Source: an uncultured Caryophanales bacterium
GTDB lineage: Bacteria > Bacillota_I > Bacilli_A > Izemoplasmatales > Hujiaoplasmataceae
Reading direction: 5' to 3'
Assembly (NCBI GenBank): GCA_937958685.1
Contig: CALGNF010000073.1
Location: 1-48,816 of the forward strand
DNA: 48,816 bases
Of the stretch, positions 16,095 to 24,647 are shown in pieces (position 1 is the first letter of the stretch; every line of letters starts with the position of its first letter). The position numbers and the translations under genes were made by a program. A model generated the notes under the pieces. The model was not told where the DNA came from and did not search any database. It saw only the letters and a program-made list of their open reading frames with translations.

Positions 16095-18295
16095 TCAAGA
16101 TCGCTCTCATCGGTAATCCCAACAGCGGCAAGACGACGCTGTTCAACGGTCTTACCGGAGCCAACCAATTCGTCGGCAACTGGCCGGGCGTCACGGTCGA
16201 AAAAAAGTCCGGCAAACTCAAATACAAGGATTTCGAAGCGGAGATCATCGATCTTCCGGGCATCTATTCCTTGTCCACGATTTCCCTGGAAGAGGAAATC
16301 TCCAGTCGATTCGTCATCGATGGGAAAATGGATTTGATCATCAACATCGTCGATGCGTCGAACCTGGAACGCAACCTATATCTTACGTATCAGCTGCTCG
16401 ACTCCGATATTCCCGTCGTGATCGCGCTCAACTGCATGGACATCGTCCAGAAGAAGCTCGAGCAGATCAACATCGAGGAGTTGTCGCGCGCCCTCGGCGT
16501 GCCGGTGATCCCGATCACCGCCAGCAAGAAAAAAGGCGTCGAGGAGCTGATCCGTTTTCTTGCCGATTACGATTTTGCCAAACAGGAACATCACATCCGC
16601 TATTCGTCGGCCGCGGAGACATCGATCGCGGCCTTTGCCGAACTGCTTCGCGACCGGTTTCTCGCGATCAGGTTTTTCGAGGATGGCCTCAAGATCCTCG
16701 AACCCCTCAAACTGTCGCAAGAAGACAACGCCAGACTGATCGCCACCTTCCAGAAAGAAAGCGATCGTCACAAACTTGATTTCGACATGGTTTTGCCGAA
16801 CAGCAGATACGACGAGATCCTCGCCGTCTGCGGGCGGGTCCTGACCAAAAACGGTCACGATCTGGTGTCGGACACGGAAAAAATCGATCGGATCATGACC
16901 CACAAATGGCTGGGTTTGCCACTGTTCGCTTTGATCATGTTTCTTGTGTTTTTCCTGGCTTTCGGACCGATCGGCACCTGGATCACCGACTGGTTTGTCA
17001 AGGGCATCGACTTCTTTTTCTCGCTGATCGAGGACTTGGTCGCCTCCTTGGGGATGATGCCATGGGTTTCCAGTCTGATCACCAACGGCGTCTTCGGCGG
17101 CTTGGCCGCCGTCATCGGGTTTTTGCCGCAACTTGCGATTTTGTTCTTGTTCATGTCGATCTTGGAAGACTCCGGCTATATGTCCAGGGCCGCCTTCATC
17201 ATGGATCGCCTGCTCCGCAAATTCGGATTGTCGGGCAAAGCCTTCATTCCGATGCTAATCGGCTTCGGCTGCAGCGTTCCGGCAATGGCCGCGACCCGGA
17301 CGCTCGACAAGGACGAGGACCGCAAGATCACCACGATGGTCATTCCTTTCATGTCTTGCGGCGCCAAGGCGCCGATCTACGGTGTCTTCGCCGGCGCCCT
17401 TTTTTTCGGGGCCAGTTATCTCGCCGTCTTCTCGATGTATGTCCTGGGGATCATCGTCGCCTTGCTTTCGGCGATCGCGTTCAAGAAGACGATTCTGAAA
17501 AGCGCCAGCGCCAACTATATCATGGAACTTCCCGAATACCGGGTGCCGACATTGAAAAATACGTTCTTGCATACTTGGGAACGCGTCAAGGGGTTCTTGC
17601 TCAAAGCGGGAACGATCCTGCTCGGCGCCTTCATCGTCATTTGGTTTCTCAGTTATTTCGGGTTCGTCGATGGCACTTTCCGCTTGCTTCAGGATGAGGA
17701 AATCGGCTCCAGCCTCCTTGGTGTCGTCGGCCGCTTCCTCCTGCCCGTGTTCCAGCCGATCGGCTTCCCCGATTGGCAGGCCACCGTGGCGATGCTCACC
17801 GGATTCGTCGCCAAGGAGTCGGTCGTCGGCACTCTCGGGATCCTTTACGGGGTGGCCGGCAATGCCGTTGAGAACGGCAGCCTCCTCTATGAGCCGATCC
17901 GGGCGGCCTTCACCGGCGCCCAGGCTTACGCCTTCATGGCCTTCGCCCTTTTGTCTACTCCTTGCATCGCCGCCATCGCCGCGATGAAAAAGGAGTTCAA
18001 CTCCTGGAAATGGCTGCTGTTCACGGTGGCATATGAAATGATCGTCGCCTATCTGGTGGCGCTTGCCATCTACCAAGTCGGATCTCTCGGAAGCGGGGTC
18101 GTCCTCTCGATCGCCTTCGGCATCGCCGCAGCGGCCATTGTCTATTCATCGATTAGAAAGTTTATTGTCAGGCGGGGGGCGATCTGCGACAGTTGTTCAA
18201 GCTGCACTGTTGCCGCCGACTGCCATTTGCCCAAGAAAGAAGACTTTCAGGCGCAGATTGACAAGAAGGAGGCGAAGGACATTGATCAAGACTAA
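16091..18295 (+). CDS. feoB: Ferrous iron transporter B
   Basis: 734 residues, inner-membrane Fe2+ permease with an N-terminal GTPase: G1 GNPNSGKT (about 8-15), G3 DLPG, G4 NCMD, then a helical regulatory domain and a membrane domain from about residue 275 with two Gate segments (for example IGFGCSVPAMAATRT and FVAKESVVGTLG). The C-terminus carries a cysteine cluster (CDSCSSC and a further Cys), as in several FeoB proteins that lack a separate FeoC. Start is GTG overlapping the feoA stop. Full length. Confidence 0.97.
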   Translation: MIKIALIGNPNSGKTTLFNGLTGANQFVGNWPGVTVEKKSGKLKYKDFEAEIIDLPGIYSLSTISLEEEISSRFVIDGKMDLIINIVDASNLERNLYLTYQLLDSDIPVVIALNCMDIVQKKLEQINIEELSRALGVPVIPITASKKKGVEELIRFLADYDFAKQEHHIRYSSAAETSIAAFAELLRDRFLAIRFFEDGLKILEPLKLSQEDNARLIATFQKESDRHKLDFDMVLPNSRYDEILAVCGRVLTKNGHDLVSDTEKIDRIMTHKWLGLPLFALIMFLVFFLAFGPIGTWITDWFVKGIDFFFSLIEDLVASLGMMPWVSSLITNGVFGGLAAVIGFLPQLAILFLFMSILEDSGYMSRAAFIMDRLLRKFGLSGKAFIPMLIGFGCSVPAMAATRTLDKDEDRKITTMVIPFMSCGAKAPIYGVFAGALFFGASYLAVFSMYVLGIIVALLSAIAFKKTILKSASANYIMELPEYRVPTLKNTFLHTWERVKGFLLKAGTILLGAFIVIWFLSYFGFVDGTFRLLQDEEIGSSLLGVVGRFLLPVFQPIGFPDWQATVAMLTGFVAKESVVGTLGILYGVAGNAVENGSLLYEPIRAAFTGAQAYAFMAFALLSTPCIAAIAAMKKEFNSWKWLLFTVAYEMIVAYLVALAIYQVGSLGSGVVLSIAFGIAAAAIVYSSIRKFIVRRGAICDSCSSCTVAADCHLPKKEDFQAQIDKKEAKDIDQD

Positions 18296-18677
18296 CCGAG
18301 GCTTCAGCGAATCGCTTGAGGATTATCTGGAAGCCATCTATGTCCTTGGCGGGCAAAATGTCCGCTCGGTCGATCTCGCCAACCGTCTCGGCGTCTCCCG
18401 TGCGAGCGTGAACAAGGCCGTCAACTCGCTGATCGAAAAGCAACTTGTGGAAAAGGAACGCTACGGCGGCATCTATCTGACAGCATTCGGCAGGGCAACC
18501 TCGCAGGGTGTCGAGAAGAAACACCAGATTCTCAAGCACTTCCTCACCGACGTCCTCGGCGTTCCCGAGGCGACCGCGAATCTGGAGGCGTGCGGCATCG
18601 AACACATCATCTCGGCCGATACTGCGAAACGGATCGAGAAATTGATCGAAGCCAAAAAAAAGAACGACCCTCGGTGA
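18282..18677 (+). CDS. DtxR/MntR-family metal-dependent regulator
   Basis: 131 residues from a TTG start at 18282, which has AAGGAGG (18266-18272) 9 bases before it and overlaps the feoB end by 14 bases. Winged helix ESLEDYLEAIYVLGG / DLANRLGVSRASVNKAVNSL, then the metal-binding and dimerisation helices with KKHQILKHFLTDVLG and CGIEHIISADT. There is no SH3 domain, as in MntR-type short members. Being third in the feo operon it most likely represses feo when iron is replete; Mn2+ as effector is possible. The frame is open further upstream, but only inside feoB. Confidence 0.88.
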   Translation: MIKTNRGFSESLEDYLEAIYVLGGQNVRSVDLANRLGVSRASVNKAVNSLIEKQLVEKERYGGIYLTAFGRATSQGVEKKHQILKHFLTDVLGVPEATANLEACGIEHIISADTAKRIEKLIEAKKKNDPR

Positions 18678-18697
18678 TCAGAGGGTCGTTTCTCTTT
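18654..18697. terminator. Bidirectional terminator shared by convergent genes
   Basis: Stem ACGACCCTC (18664-18672) / GAGGGTCGT (18681-18689) with an 8-base loop. A run of As (18654-18661) on the left serves the minus-strand gene and TTTCTCTTT on the right serves the plus strand. The stop codons of both genes (18675-18677 and 18680-18678) abut inside the loop. Confidence 0.85.
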
Positions 18698-19646
18698 CAA
18701 CCAGCTTGACATCGATCTGGAGATGAATGTCCCTGAGCGGCTGTTTGTTAATAAGTTTGAGCAATGTCTCGACCGTTGTCCTGGCGATTTTGTCCTTGTC
18801 CTGGCTGATGGTGGTCAGCCGCGGCGAAATGATATTGGCGAGTTCGATATCGTCGAAGCCGATGACCTGAATGTCCTGGGGAATCCGCTTTCCGGCCCGC
18901 AACAGGCACTGGATGACGTTCAGGGCGATCACGTCGGAATCGCAGAAGATGCCATCGAAATCCGGATAGGAATCGATGATCTCCTGGATGTAGTTCTGGT
19001 CGGGATCCTTGAAAGCGACATCGAAACTGATGCTTTGGACTTGTTTGCGCCCGAGGGCCGCCTTGAATCCCTCGGTGCGCGCCTGCACCGTGAGAAGCAT
19101 GCTCGGTCCGCGGAAGTGCATGATCTTCTTGCACCCGGAAGATAGCAGTTTGTCCGCCGCCAGCTTGCCACCCTGGATGTTGTTGGAGGAGACGGATGGT
19201 ATCGAGGCGTCGAGATCATGGTCGATCATGACGATGGGGATATTGAGATCCTGATAGTCGTGGATCCTCGCGGTGTTGGATACAAGGATGATGCCGTCGA
19301 TCGAATATTGCTGGAAGACCTTGAGGTACTTGCTTTCGCGTTCAAAATCATCACGCGAGTTGCAAACCATCACGTGATAGTCGTGGTCGATGATCACATC
19401 CTCGATGATCTCGATCAACTCCTGGAAATAATACGAGGTCATGTGGGGGACGATGATGCCGATGATGCGGGACTGCTTCTTGAACAGTGACCGCGCCAGT
19501 TCGTTGGGAACATAACTCAGTTCCTCGATCGCCTTGAGGACCAGTTCCTTGGTTTCGTCGTTGACGTAGCCCTTGTTGTTGATGACACGCGAAACCGTGG
19601 CTACGCTGACGTGGGCGCGTTTGGCGACATCTTTGATCGTTGCCAT
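18678..19646 (-). CDS. LacI/GalR-family transcriptional repressor
   Basis: 322 residues from the ATG at 19646 (MATIKDVAKRAHVSVATVSR, the classic LacI helix-turn-helix, followed by the hinge helix at PNELARSLFKK), then a periplasmic-binding-protein-like effector domain. It normally responds to a sugar or related ligand and represses catabolic genes; no sugar operon lies beside it, so its target is unknown. The frame is open 33 codons further upstream, but the conserved start and the AAAGGATGTG ribosome site fix the start. Codes toward the feo operon and shares its terminator. Confidence 0.95.
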   Translation of the reverse strand: MATIKDVAKRAHVSVATVSRVINNKGYVNDETKELVLKAIEELSYVPNELARSLFKKQSRIIGIIVPHMTSYYFQELIEIIEDVIIDHDYHVMVCNSRDDFERESKYLKVFQQYSIDGIILVSNTARIHDYQDLNIPIVMIDHDLDASIPSVSSNNIQGGKLAADKLLSSGCKKIMHFRGPSMLLTVQARTEGFKAALGRKQVQSISFDVAFKDPDQNYIQEIIDSYPDFDGIFCDSDVIALNVIQCLLRAGKRIPQDIQVIGFDDIELANIISPRLTTISQDKDKIARTTVETLLKLINKQPLRDIHLQIDVKLVERETTL

Positions 19647-19671
19647 GGAATCACATCCTTTGATACTACAG

Positions 19672-19677
19672 ATTATA
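19672..19677 (-). promoter_or_regulatory. -10 box of the LacI-type gene
   Basis: TATAAT on the minus strand, 25 bases before the start codon; no good -35 at the right distance. Confidence 0.4.
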
Positions 19678-19778
19678 CTCGTTTTTACCCAAGAAAGATA
19701 GTAATTGGGACAAAAACCGCGTTCGTGCGGAATGTTAGCCGGCAATTGCCAAAAACGCGGGGGCGAGCCGGTACCGAT

Positions 19779-19789
19779 TGTGGTATAAT
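19779..19789 (+). promoter_or_regulatory. Extended -10 promoter of trmFO
   Basis: TGTGGTATAAT, perfect TATAAT with TGTG extension, 26 bases before the trmFO ATG; no recognisable -35. Confidence 0.6.
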
Positions 19790-19814
19790 AATGTCACAAG
19801 GGGAGTGAGCGATC

Positions 19815-21119
19815 ATGCAGCGAGTCATCGTCATCGGCGCCGGCTTGGCAGGCGTCGAGGCAAGTCTGCAACTTGCTAAACGCAATGTGGCTGTCACTCT
19901 CTATGAGATGAAGCCAAACACCAAGAGTCCAGCCCACAAATTGGATACTTTCGCCGAACTCGTCTGTTCGAATTCCTTCCGCAGCGATAATCTGGAAAAC
20001 GCCTGCGGGCTGATGAAAGCCGAGTTAAGGCTGCTGGACTCGGAAGTCATCAAGGCCGCTGACCGCTTTCGCGTGCCCGCCGGCAGCGCCCTAGCGGTGG
20101 ACAGAGACCGGTTTTCCGAGTATCTCACCGAACTGCTGGAAATCAATCCGTTGATCGAAATCTTGAACGAGGAAGCAACCGCAATTCCTGAAGCTGAGAT
20201 CGCGATCATCGCCACCGGCCCGCTGACGAGCCCCGCGCTTGCCGAGGACCTCCGCCGGTTCACCGGAACGGAATCGCTTTACTTTTTTGATGCCGTTGCC
20301 CCGATCGTCGATTTCGCTTCCATTGACATGCAAGTAGCCTATTTCAAGAACCGTTACGACAAGGGGGATGGTCTATACATCAACTGCCCCTTGACAAAAA
20401 CGGAGTACGACACCTTCTACCAGGAACTTGTCAATGCTGAATGCGTACAGGAAAAAGACTTCGAACTCAAAGTCTTCGAAGGCTGCATGCCGATTGAGGA
20501 AATGGCCAGAAGAGGCTATAAAACACTCACATACGGACCTCTGAAACCAGTGGGTTTGACCAAACCGGGAGCCGATAGGCCTTATGCGGTCGTGCAACTG
20601 CGGCAAGACAATCTGGCCGGAACGTTATATAATCTTGTCGGGTTCCAAACCCACCTGACATACGCTGAGCAACGGCGTCTGATCCGGATGATTCCCGGGC
20701 TCGGGAAAGCGAATATCGTCAGATACGGTGTCATGCATCGCAACACATTTCTGAACGGACCAAAGCTTTTGCATCCGACATACCAGTTCAAAAAAGCTGC
20801 CAACCTGTTCGCCGCCGGCCAGTTGTCCGGGGTCGAGGGTTATGTCGAAAGCATCGGTTCCGGATTGATTGCGGGCATCAATGCGGCCAAGTTGGCAAGA
20901 GGGATGCAGACAATCACCTTTCCCCAGGAGACGACGTTGGGAGCCCAGGCCCATTACCTCGCCAACGCCGATGGCGACAACTTCCAGCCAATGAACGTGA
21001 ACTTCGGATTATTGCCACCGATCACGACGCAACATCACAAGAAGGAACGCCGCGCGCGGTTTGCCACGCGCAGTCTCGATAGCCTTAGGCAACTCCTTGA
21101 GGTGAACCACTTTGACTAA
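19815..21119 (+). CDS. trmFO: Folate/FAD-dependent tRNA (uracil-54-C5)-methyltransferase
   Basis: 434 residues. Makes ribothymidine at position 54 of the tRNA T loop using methylene-tetrahydrofolate and FADH2, the Gram-positive alternative to SAM-dependent TrmA. FAD-binding start VIVIGAGLAGVEAS, then the family stretch AHKLDTFAELVCSNSFRSD, and the C-terminal GQLSGVEGYVESIGSG. Full length. Use of methylene-THF ties it to the folate gene fhs at 6965. RBS GGGGAGTGAG. It overlaps the recombinase gene by 8 bases, an order (trmFO then xer) common in Bacillota. Confidence 0.97.
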   Translation: MQRVIVIGAGLAGVEASLQLAKRNVAVTLYEMKPNTKSPAHKLDTFAELVCSNSFRSDNLENACGLMKAELRLLDSEVIKAADRFRVPAGSALAVDRDRFSEYLTELLEINPLIEILNEEATAIPEAEIAIIATGPLTSPALAEDLRRFTGTESLYFFDAVAPIVDFASIDMQVAYFKNRYDKGDGLYINCPLTKTEYDTFYQELVNAECVQEKDFELKVFEGCMPIEEMARRGYKTLTYGPLKPVGLTKPGADRPYAVVQLRQDNLAGTLYNLVGFQTHLTYAEQRRLIRMIPGLGKANIVRYGVMHRNTFLNGPKLLHPTYQFKKAANLFAAGQLSGVEGYVESIGSGLIAGINAAKLARGMQTITFPQETTLGAQAHYLANADGDNFQPMNVNFGLLPPITTQHHKKERRARFATRSLDSLRQLLEVNHFD

Positions 21120-22020
21120 CAAAGAGATCATATCCAGGTACAAAGACTACCTCATCAACGAGAGAAGCTACTCCGAACACACGGTGACGGCCTATTTGGA
21201 GGACATCGCCACGCTCGTGAGTTTTTTGGAAAGGGAAGATCTCGGCAGTCTGCATCTGCTCACTGACAGGATCGCCAGGTTCTATCTCAGCACGCTCCAT
21301 GAGACTTACAATCCCAAATCGATCCGCCGGAAGATCTCCAGCGTCAGGAACATGTACCGGCTGTTGCTCGAGGAAAACCTGATTGATCGCAATCCGTTTC
21401 AAAACCTGACTTTGCCAAAAGATGCGAAACCGTTGCCCAAATTCGTCTATGAAGCGGAAATGGCCGGTTTTTTGGGCGGGATCGATGCCTCGACACCGAC
21501 CGGGCAGCGCAACGCAGCCCTGTTCGAACTACTCTACGGGTCCGGACTCCGCGTATCCGAAATCACAAACATCCGGATCACCGATATCGATTTCTTCAAC
21601 AAGACCCTGCTGGTCCATGGCAAGGGCGGAAAAGACCGATATGTGCCCCTGCATGACCTGTCAGTCAGCAAACTCAAAACCTATCTGGCGACGACAAGAC
21701 CCCAATTTCGCATCAGAACAGAAGCGCCCGACGAAAGCTGCCTGTTCTTGAATTTCAAAGGCGGTCGCCTGACCGACAGGGGCGTTCGCGACATCCTTGA
21801 CCGCGAGCTGGCAAAGCAGGCGGCAGCCATCAAAATGACGCCGCACGCCTTTCGGCATTCTTTCGCGACGCATCTGCTCAATCATGGCGTCGATCTGCGG
21901 ACCGTCCAGGAACTCCTCGGCCATAAAAGTCTCGCCACGACGCAGATCTATACCAAAGTCTCAAAAGAACGGTTACGCGATGTCTATTTGAGCGCGCATC
22001 CGCGGGCCATCCGCAAATGA
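21112..22020 (+). CDS. Tyrosine recombinase, XerC/XerD type
   Basis: 302 residues, TTG start at 21112 with GAGGTGA before it. N-terminal SAM-like core-binding domain (about 1-90) and catalytic domain with the full set: Arg147 (SGLRVSE), Lys in HGKGGKDR, His245 and Arg248 (PHAFRHS), His271 (LLGHKS) and the nucleophile Tyr280 (TTQIYTKV). Position directly after trmFO is typical of chromosomal XerC, which with XerD resolves chromosome dimers at dif; no dif site was identified here. Not accompanied by any phage or integrative-element gene. Confidence 0.93.
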   Translation: MTNKEIISRYKDYLINERSYSEHTVTAYLEDIATLVSFLEREDLGSLHLLTDRIARFYLSTLHETYNPKSIRRKISSVRNMYRLLLEENLIDRNPFQNLTLPKDAKPLPKFVYEAEMAGFLGGIDASTPTGQRNAALFELLYGSGLRVSEITNIRITDIDFFNKTLLVHGKGGKDRYVPLHDLSVSKLKTYLATTRPQFRIRTEAPDESCLFLNFKGGRLTDRGVRDILDRELAKQAAAIKMTPHAFRHSFATHLLNHGVDLRTVQELLGHKSLATTQIYTKVSKERLRDVYLSAHPRAIRK

Positions 22021-22499
22021 TGCACATCATCCTGGTCGCCGTCGGCACGATCAAAGCGAGTTTCTATGCTTCCGGGATCGCCGAGTATTGCCAGCGCCTG
22101 AATCAATTCGCAAAAGTGGAGATCGTCGAGGTCAAGGAGCAGAGGATCACCGATGAAACTTCGCCGAAAGCCATCGCCACCGCCCTTCATGAAGAGGCGC
22201 GACTGATCCGGGAAAGAATCCCCGAAGGGGCCTATACGATCGCCTTGGCCATCGAGGGAAAACAATTGTCAAGCGAGGAATTCGCGACGATGATCACCGA
22301 GATTGGCATCTATCGCTCGACGAAAGTGGTCTTTCTCATCGGTGGTTCCCACGGACTGGAAGCTGAACTGAAAACAGCCGCCGATGCCAGACTGTCGTTT
22401 TCCCGGGCAACCTTCCCGCACCAGATGATGCGGTTGATCTTTTTGGAACAGTTGTACCGCGCTTTCATGATCGCGGGCGGGCGAAACTATCACAAATGA
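22017..22499 (+). CDS. rlmH: 23S rRNA (pseudouridine-1915-N3)-methyltransferase
   Basis: 160 residues, SPOUT-class methyltransferase that methylates pseudouridine 1915 in helix 69 of 23S rRNA on the 70S ribosome. The SAM-binding trefoil knot is visible in VVFLIGGSHGLE and SRATFPHQMMRLIFLEQLYRA, and the conserved end GGRNYHK is intact. The ATG overlaps the recombinase stop (ATGA). Full length. Confidence 0.97.
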   Translation: MMHIILVAVGTIKASFYASGIAEYCQRLNQFAKVEIVEVKEQRITDETSPKAIATALHEEARLIRERIPEGAYTIALAIEGKQLSSEEFATMITEIGIYRSTKVVFLIGGSHGLEAELKTAADARLSFSRATFPHQMMRLIFLEQLYRAFMIAGGRNYHK

Positions 22500-22501
22500 A
22501 A

Positions 22502-22530
22502 AAAACGAGTCGCTGTCAGCGGCTCGTTTT
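22502..22530. terminator. Bidirectional terminator between rlmH and pepT
   Basis: AAAACGAGTCGCT / AGCGGCTCGTTTT with a GTC loop and one G-T wobble; A-run to the left, T-run to the right. The pepT stop (22516-22518) falls in the loop. Confidence 0.85.
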
Positions 22531-23748
22531 CATGGTGGCGACTTTGGTCACGAGGTTCTTGATGATCTCGACCGCAAGTTCCATCTCCCTGATGGAGGCG
22601 TATTCGTACGGACCGTGATAGTTGTATCCGCCGGTCCCGAGGTTGGGACAGGGCAAGCCCATGTAGGTCAGCCTGGCACCGTCGGTACCGCCCCTGATCG
22701 GTTCGATGATCGGCGTGAGACCGGCATCCTTGATCGCCTCGATCGCAACGGTGATGATCTCCTGGCGATCATCGAGTTTCTCGCGCATGTTGTAATAGGA
22801 GTCGGTTATCTCCAAATACAGCGTGTTATCCCCGTACTTGCGGTTCATGAACTGGCAAATCGCCAGAAAATCGGCTTTCTGACTGGCAAACAATTCAGCG
22901 TCGTGGTTACGGATGATATAGCTGACGATTGTTTTCTCGACATTGCCCTGGATCTGGTGCAGATGGTTGAAACCTTCGTATTTTTCGGTGGTCTCGGGCT
23001 TCATGTAACGCGGCAGCATGCTTTCGAACTCGAAAGCGAGGGCTATCGAATTCAACATCTTGCCCTTGGCATCGCCCGGATGGACGGATTTGCCGGTGAA
23101 AGTGATTTTGGCGCCTGCGGCGTTGAAATTCTCATAGGCGATCTCACCGACTTGGGAACCGTCGAGAGTATAGGCAAAGTCCGCGCCGATAGCCTCGATG
23201 TCGATGTATTTGGTACCGTTGCCGACCTCTTCATCGGGGGTTACCACGATGACGAGCGGACCATGGGGAAAATCGGGATTGGACTGGATGAACTCGACAA
23301 GCGTGAAAATTTCGGCCAGACCGGCCTTGTCGTCCGCGCCCAAAAGCGTTGTCCCGTCGGTGACGATCAGATCGTCATGGACATGATTCAAAAGCGAAGG
23401 AAAGACAGTTGGGCTCAAGACGATATTCTTATCGGGCTCAAGCACGATGTCCCTGCCGTCGTAGTCATAGACGATCCGCGGCTTGACGTTCGTGCCGCTG
23501 GCGTCGGGAGAGGTGTCCAGATGGGCGATGAAAGCGACCGTGGGGACCGTTTCGGGAATATTGCCGGGAATCTTGGCGATCAGATAGCCGAAATTGTCCA
23601 AGACAGGGTTGAGCCCCAGGGTTTCCAGTTCCGTTTTCAGCACCTTGGCGAACTCGATCTGGGTCGGCGTGGATGGATAGCTGACGGCGTTGTGTTGCGA
23701 CTGCGTGTCATGTTTCACATAATTCAGGAATCTCTCGCATACTTTCAT
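22516..23748 (-). CDS. pepT: Tripeptidase (peptidase T)
   Basis: 410 residues, M20-family zinc peptidase that removes the N-terminal residue of tripeptides in the cytoplasm. Metal ligands in FIAHLDTSPD (His76, Asp78), LLGADDKAG, TPDEEVGNG (catalytic Glu pair) and a late His in YNYHGPYE; REMELAVEIIKNL closes the protein. Full length. Read toward rlmH and sharing its terminator; behind its own promoter at 23771-23800. Confidence 0.96.
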   Translation of the reverse strand: MKVCERFLNYVKHDTQSQHNAVSYPSTPTQIEFAKVLKTELETLGLNPVLDNFGYLIAKIPGNIPETVPTVAFIAHLDTSPDASGTNVKPRIVYDYDGRDIVLEPDKNIVLSPTVFPSLLNHVHDDLIVTDGTTLLGADDKAGLAEIFTLVEFIQSNPDFPHGPLVIVVTPDEEVGNGTKYIDIEAIGADFAYTLDGSQVGEIAYENFNAAGAKITFTGKSVHPGDAKGKMLNSIALAFEFESMLPRYMKPETTEKYEGFNHLHQIQGNVEKTIVSYIIRNHDAELFASQKADFLAICQFMNRKYGDNTLYLEITDSYYNMREKLDDRQEIITVAIEAIKDAGLTPIIEPIRGGTDGARLTYMGLPCPNLGTGGYNYHGPYEYASIREMELAVEIIKNLVTKVATMKTSR

Positions 23749-23770
23749 GGTATCACCTCGTGATGTCTAT

Positions 23771-23800
23771 ATTATATAGAATAATTTCCGTCATGGCCAA
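23771..23800 (-). promoter_or_regulatory. Promoter of pepT
   Basis: On the minus strand: TTGGCC (23800-23795), 18-base spacer, TATAAT (23776-23771), 22 bases before the pepT start. Confidence 0.65.
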
Positions 23801-23840
23801 CGCTTTTGCATAAAAATGGTGCCTCATGTGTCTTTTGATG

Positions 23841-23846
23841 TATAAT
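23841..23846 (+). promoter_or_regulatory. -10 box of the DUF975 gene
   Basis: TATAAT preceded by TTGATG; weak -35. 30 bases before the ATG at 23877; divergent from the pepT promoter. Confidence 0.45.
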
Positions 23847-23876
23847 ATAGACAATCAACAATTAAAGGAGGCAATC

Positions 23877-24536
23877 ATGGATAAACCGCGTTACGAGTAC
23901 AAGAACAAAGCCGAGACCTTGATGCGAGACAAATACACAAATGTCATTTTGACGCTGCTGATCATGGGTTTTCTCTCCTCGATCGGAACCGGATATTCGG
24001 CCGGCCAGTTTTTTATGGGAGGATCCGCCTCGTCAACCTGGATGAACCTGGTGTCCTTGGTACTGGGGGCCGCTTTCGCTTACGGACTCATTTCTGCCTT
24101 CATCGAAGTCGCGCGTGACCGCGAGCCAAACCTTGAGGAAGTGCTTCTGGTCGGTTTCAAGGACAATTTTGTCCGCAATCTGATCTGCTATTTTTTGATG
24201 AGGCTATTCATCGTGTTGTGGGCTTTGCTTTTCGTTATCCCCGGGATCATCAAAGCTTATGCGTATTCGATGAGTTTCTATTTGCTCAAAAAGGATGCGA
24301 AGCTGGCCGGCAACGACGCCATCACCCGCTCCAAGGAATACACGATGGGATATAAGACGGACCTGTTCATGTTGGATCTCAGCTATCTCGGGTGGTATTT
24401 CCTGTCGATCTTCACGCTCGGGATCCTTTTGTTTTGGATCGTTCCGAAGCATCTGACCGCCCGCGTCCTCTACTACGATGAAATCTACGCCAAAAAGGCT
24501 CCCAAACTGGCAGAGCCATTGGCGGAGACGGCATAA
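23877..24536 (+). CDS. DUF975-family integral membrane protein
   Basis: 219 residues. The amphipathic start RYEYKNKAETLMRDKYTNVI, the YAYSMSFYLL segment, the repeated ..DAITRSKEYTMGYK.. and the LDLSYLGWYFL segment match DUF975, a Bacillota membrane family of unknown function with about five to six membrane helices. ATG 23877 has AAAGGAGG 5 bases upstream, better than the in-frame ATG at 23826, which lies upstream of the likely -10. Monocistronic, closed by the terminator at 24545. Confidence 0.88.
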   Translation: MDKPRYEYKNKAETLMRDKYTNVILTLLIMGFLSSIGTGYSAGQFFMGGSASSTWMNLVSLVLGAAFAYGLISAFIEVARDREPNLEEVLLVGFKDNFVRNLICYFLMRLFIVLWALLFVIPGIIKAYAYSMSFYLLKKDAKLAGNDAITRSKEYTMGYKTDLFMLDLSYLGWYFLSIFTLGILLFWIVPKHLTARVLYYDEIYAKKAPKLAEPLAETA

Positions 24537-24544
24537 CATCAATG

Positions 24545-24566
24545 AGGGCCTCGCAAGAGGCCCTTT
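24545..24566 (+). terminator. Intrinsic terminator
   Basis: AGGGCCTC-GCAA-GAGGCCCT with a short T tract (TTTGTTAT). Stable stem, weak U tract. Confidence 0.75.
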
Positions 24567-24596
24567 GTTATCTCAAGAGCGATAGCAATGTAAAAA

Positions 24597-24625
24597 TTGT
24601 ATCATTCCCTAGTTTGTGTTATAAT
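24597..24625 (+). promoter_or_regulatory. Promoter of the esterase operon
   Basis: TTGTAT (24597-24602), 17-base spacer, TATAAT (24620-24625), with TGTG extension. The start codon is only 23 bases downstream, so the leader is about 15 bases and nearly all ribosome site. Confidence 0.7.
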
Positions 24626-24647
24626 CTTAGCCGAGGCTGGTGAAGAT

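Noticed and set aside
21112..22020. Integrase of a mobile element
   Set aside because: Embedded between trmFO and rlmH with overlapping stops, as chromosomal XerC is; no attachment repeats or phage genes.
22615..23763. 382-codon open frame on the plus strand
   Set aside because: Antiparallel shadow of pepT, whose motifs are unmistakable.
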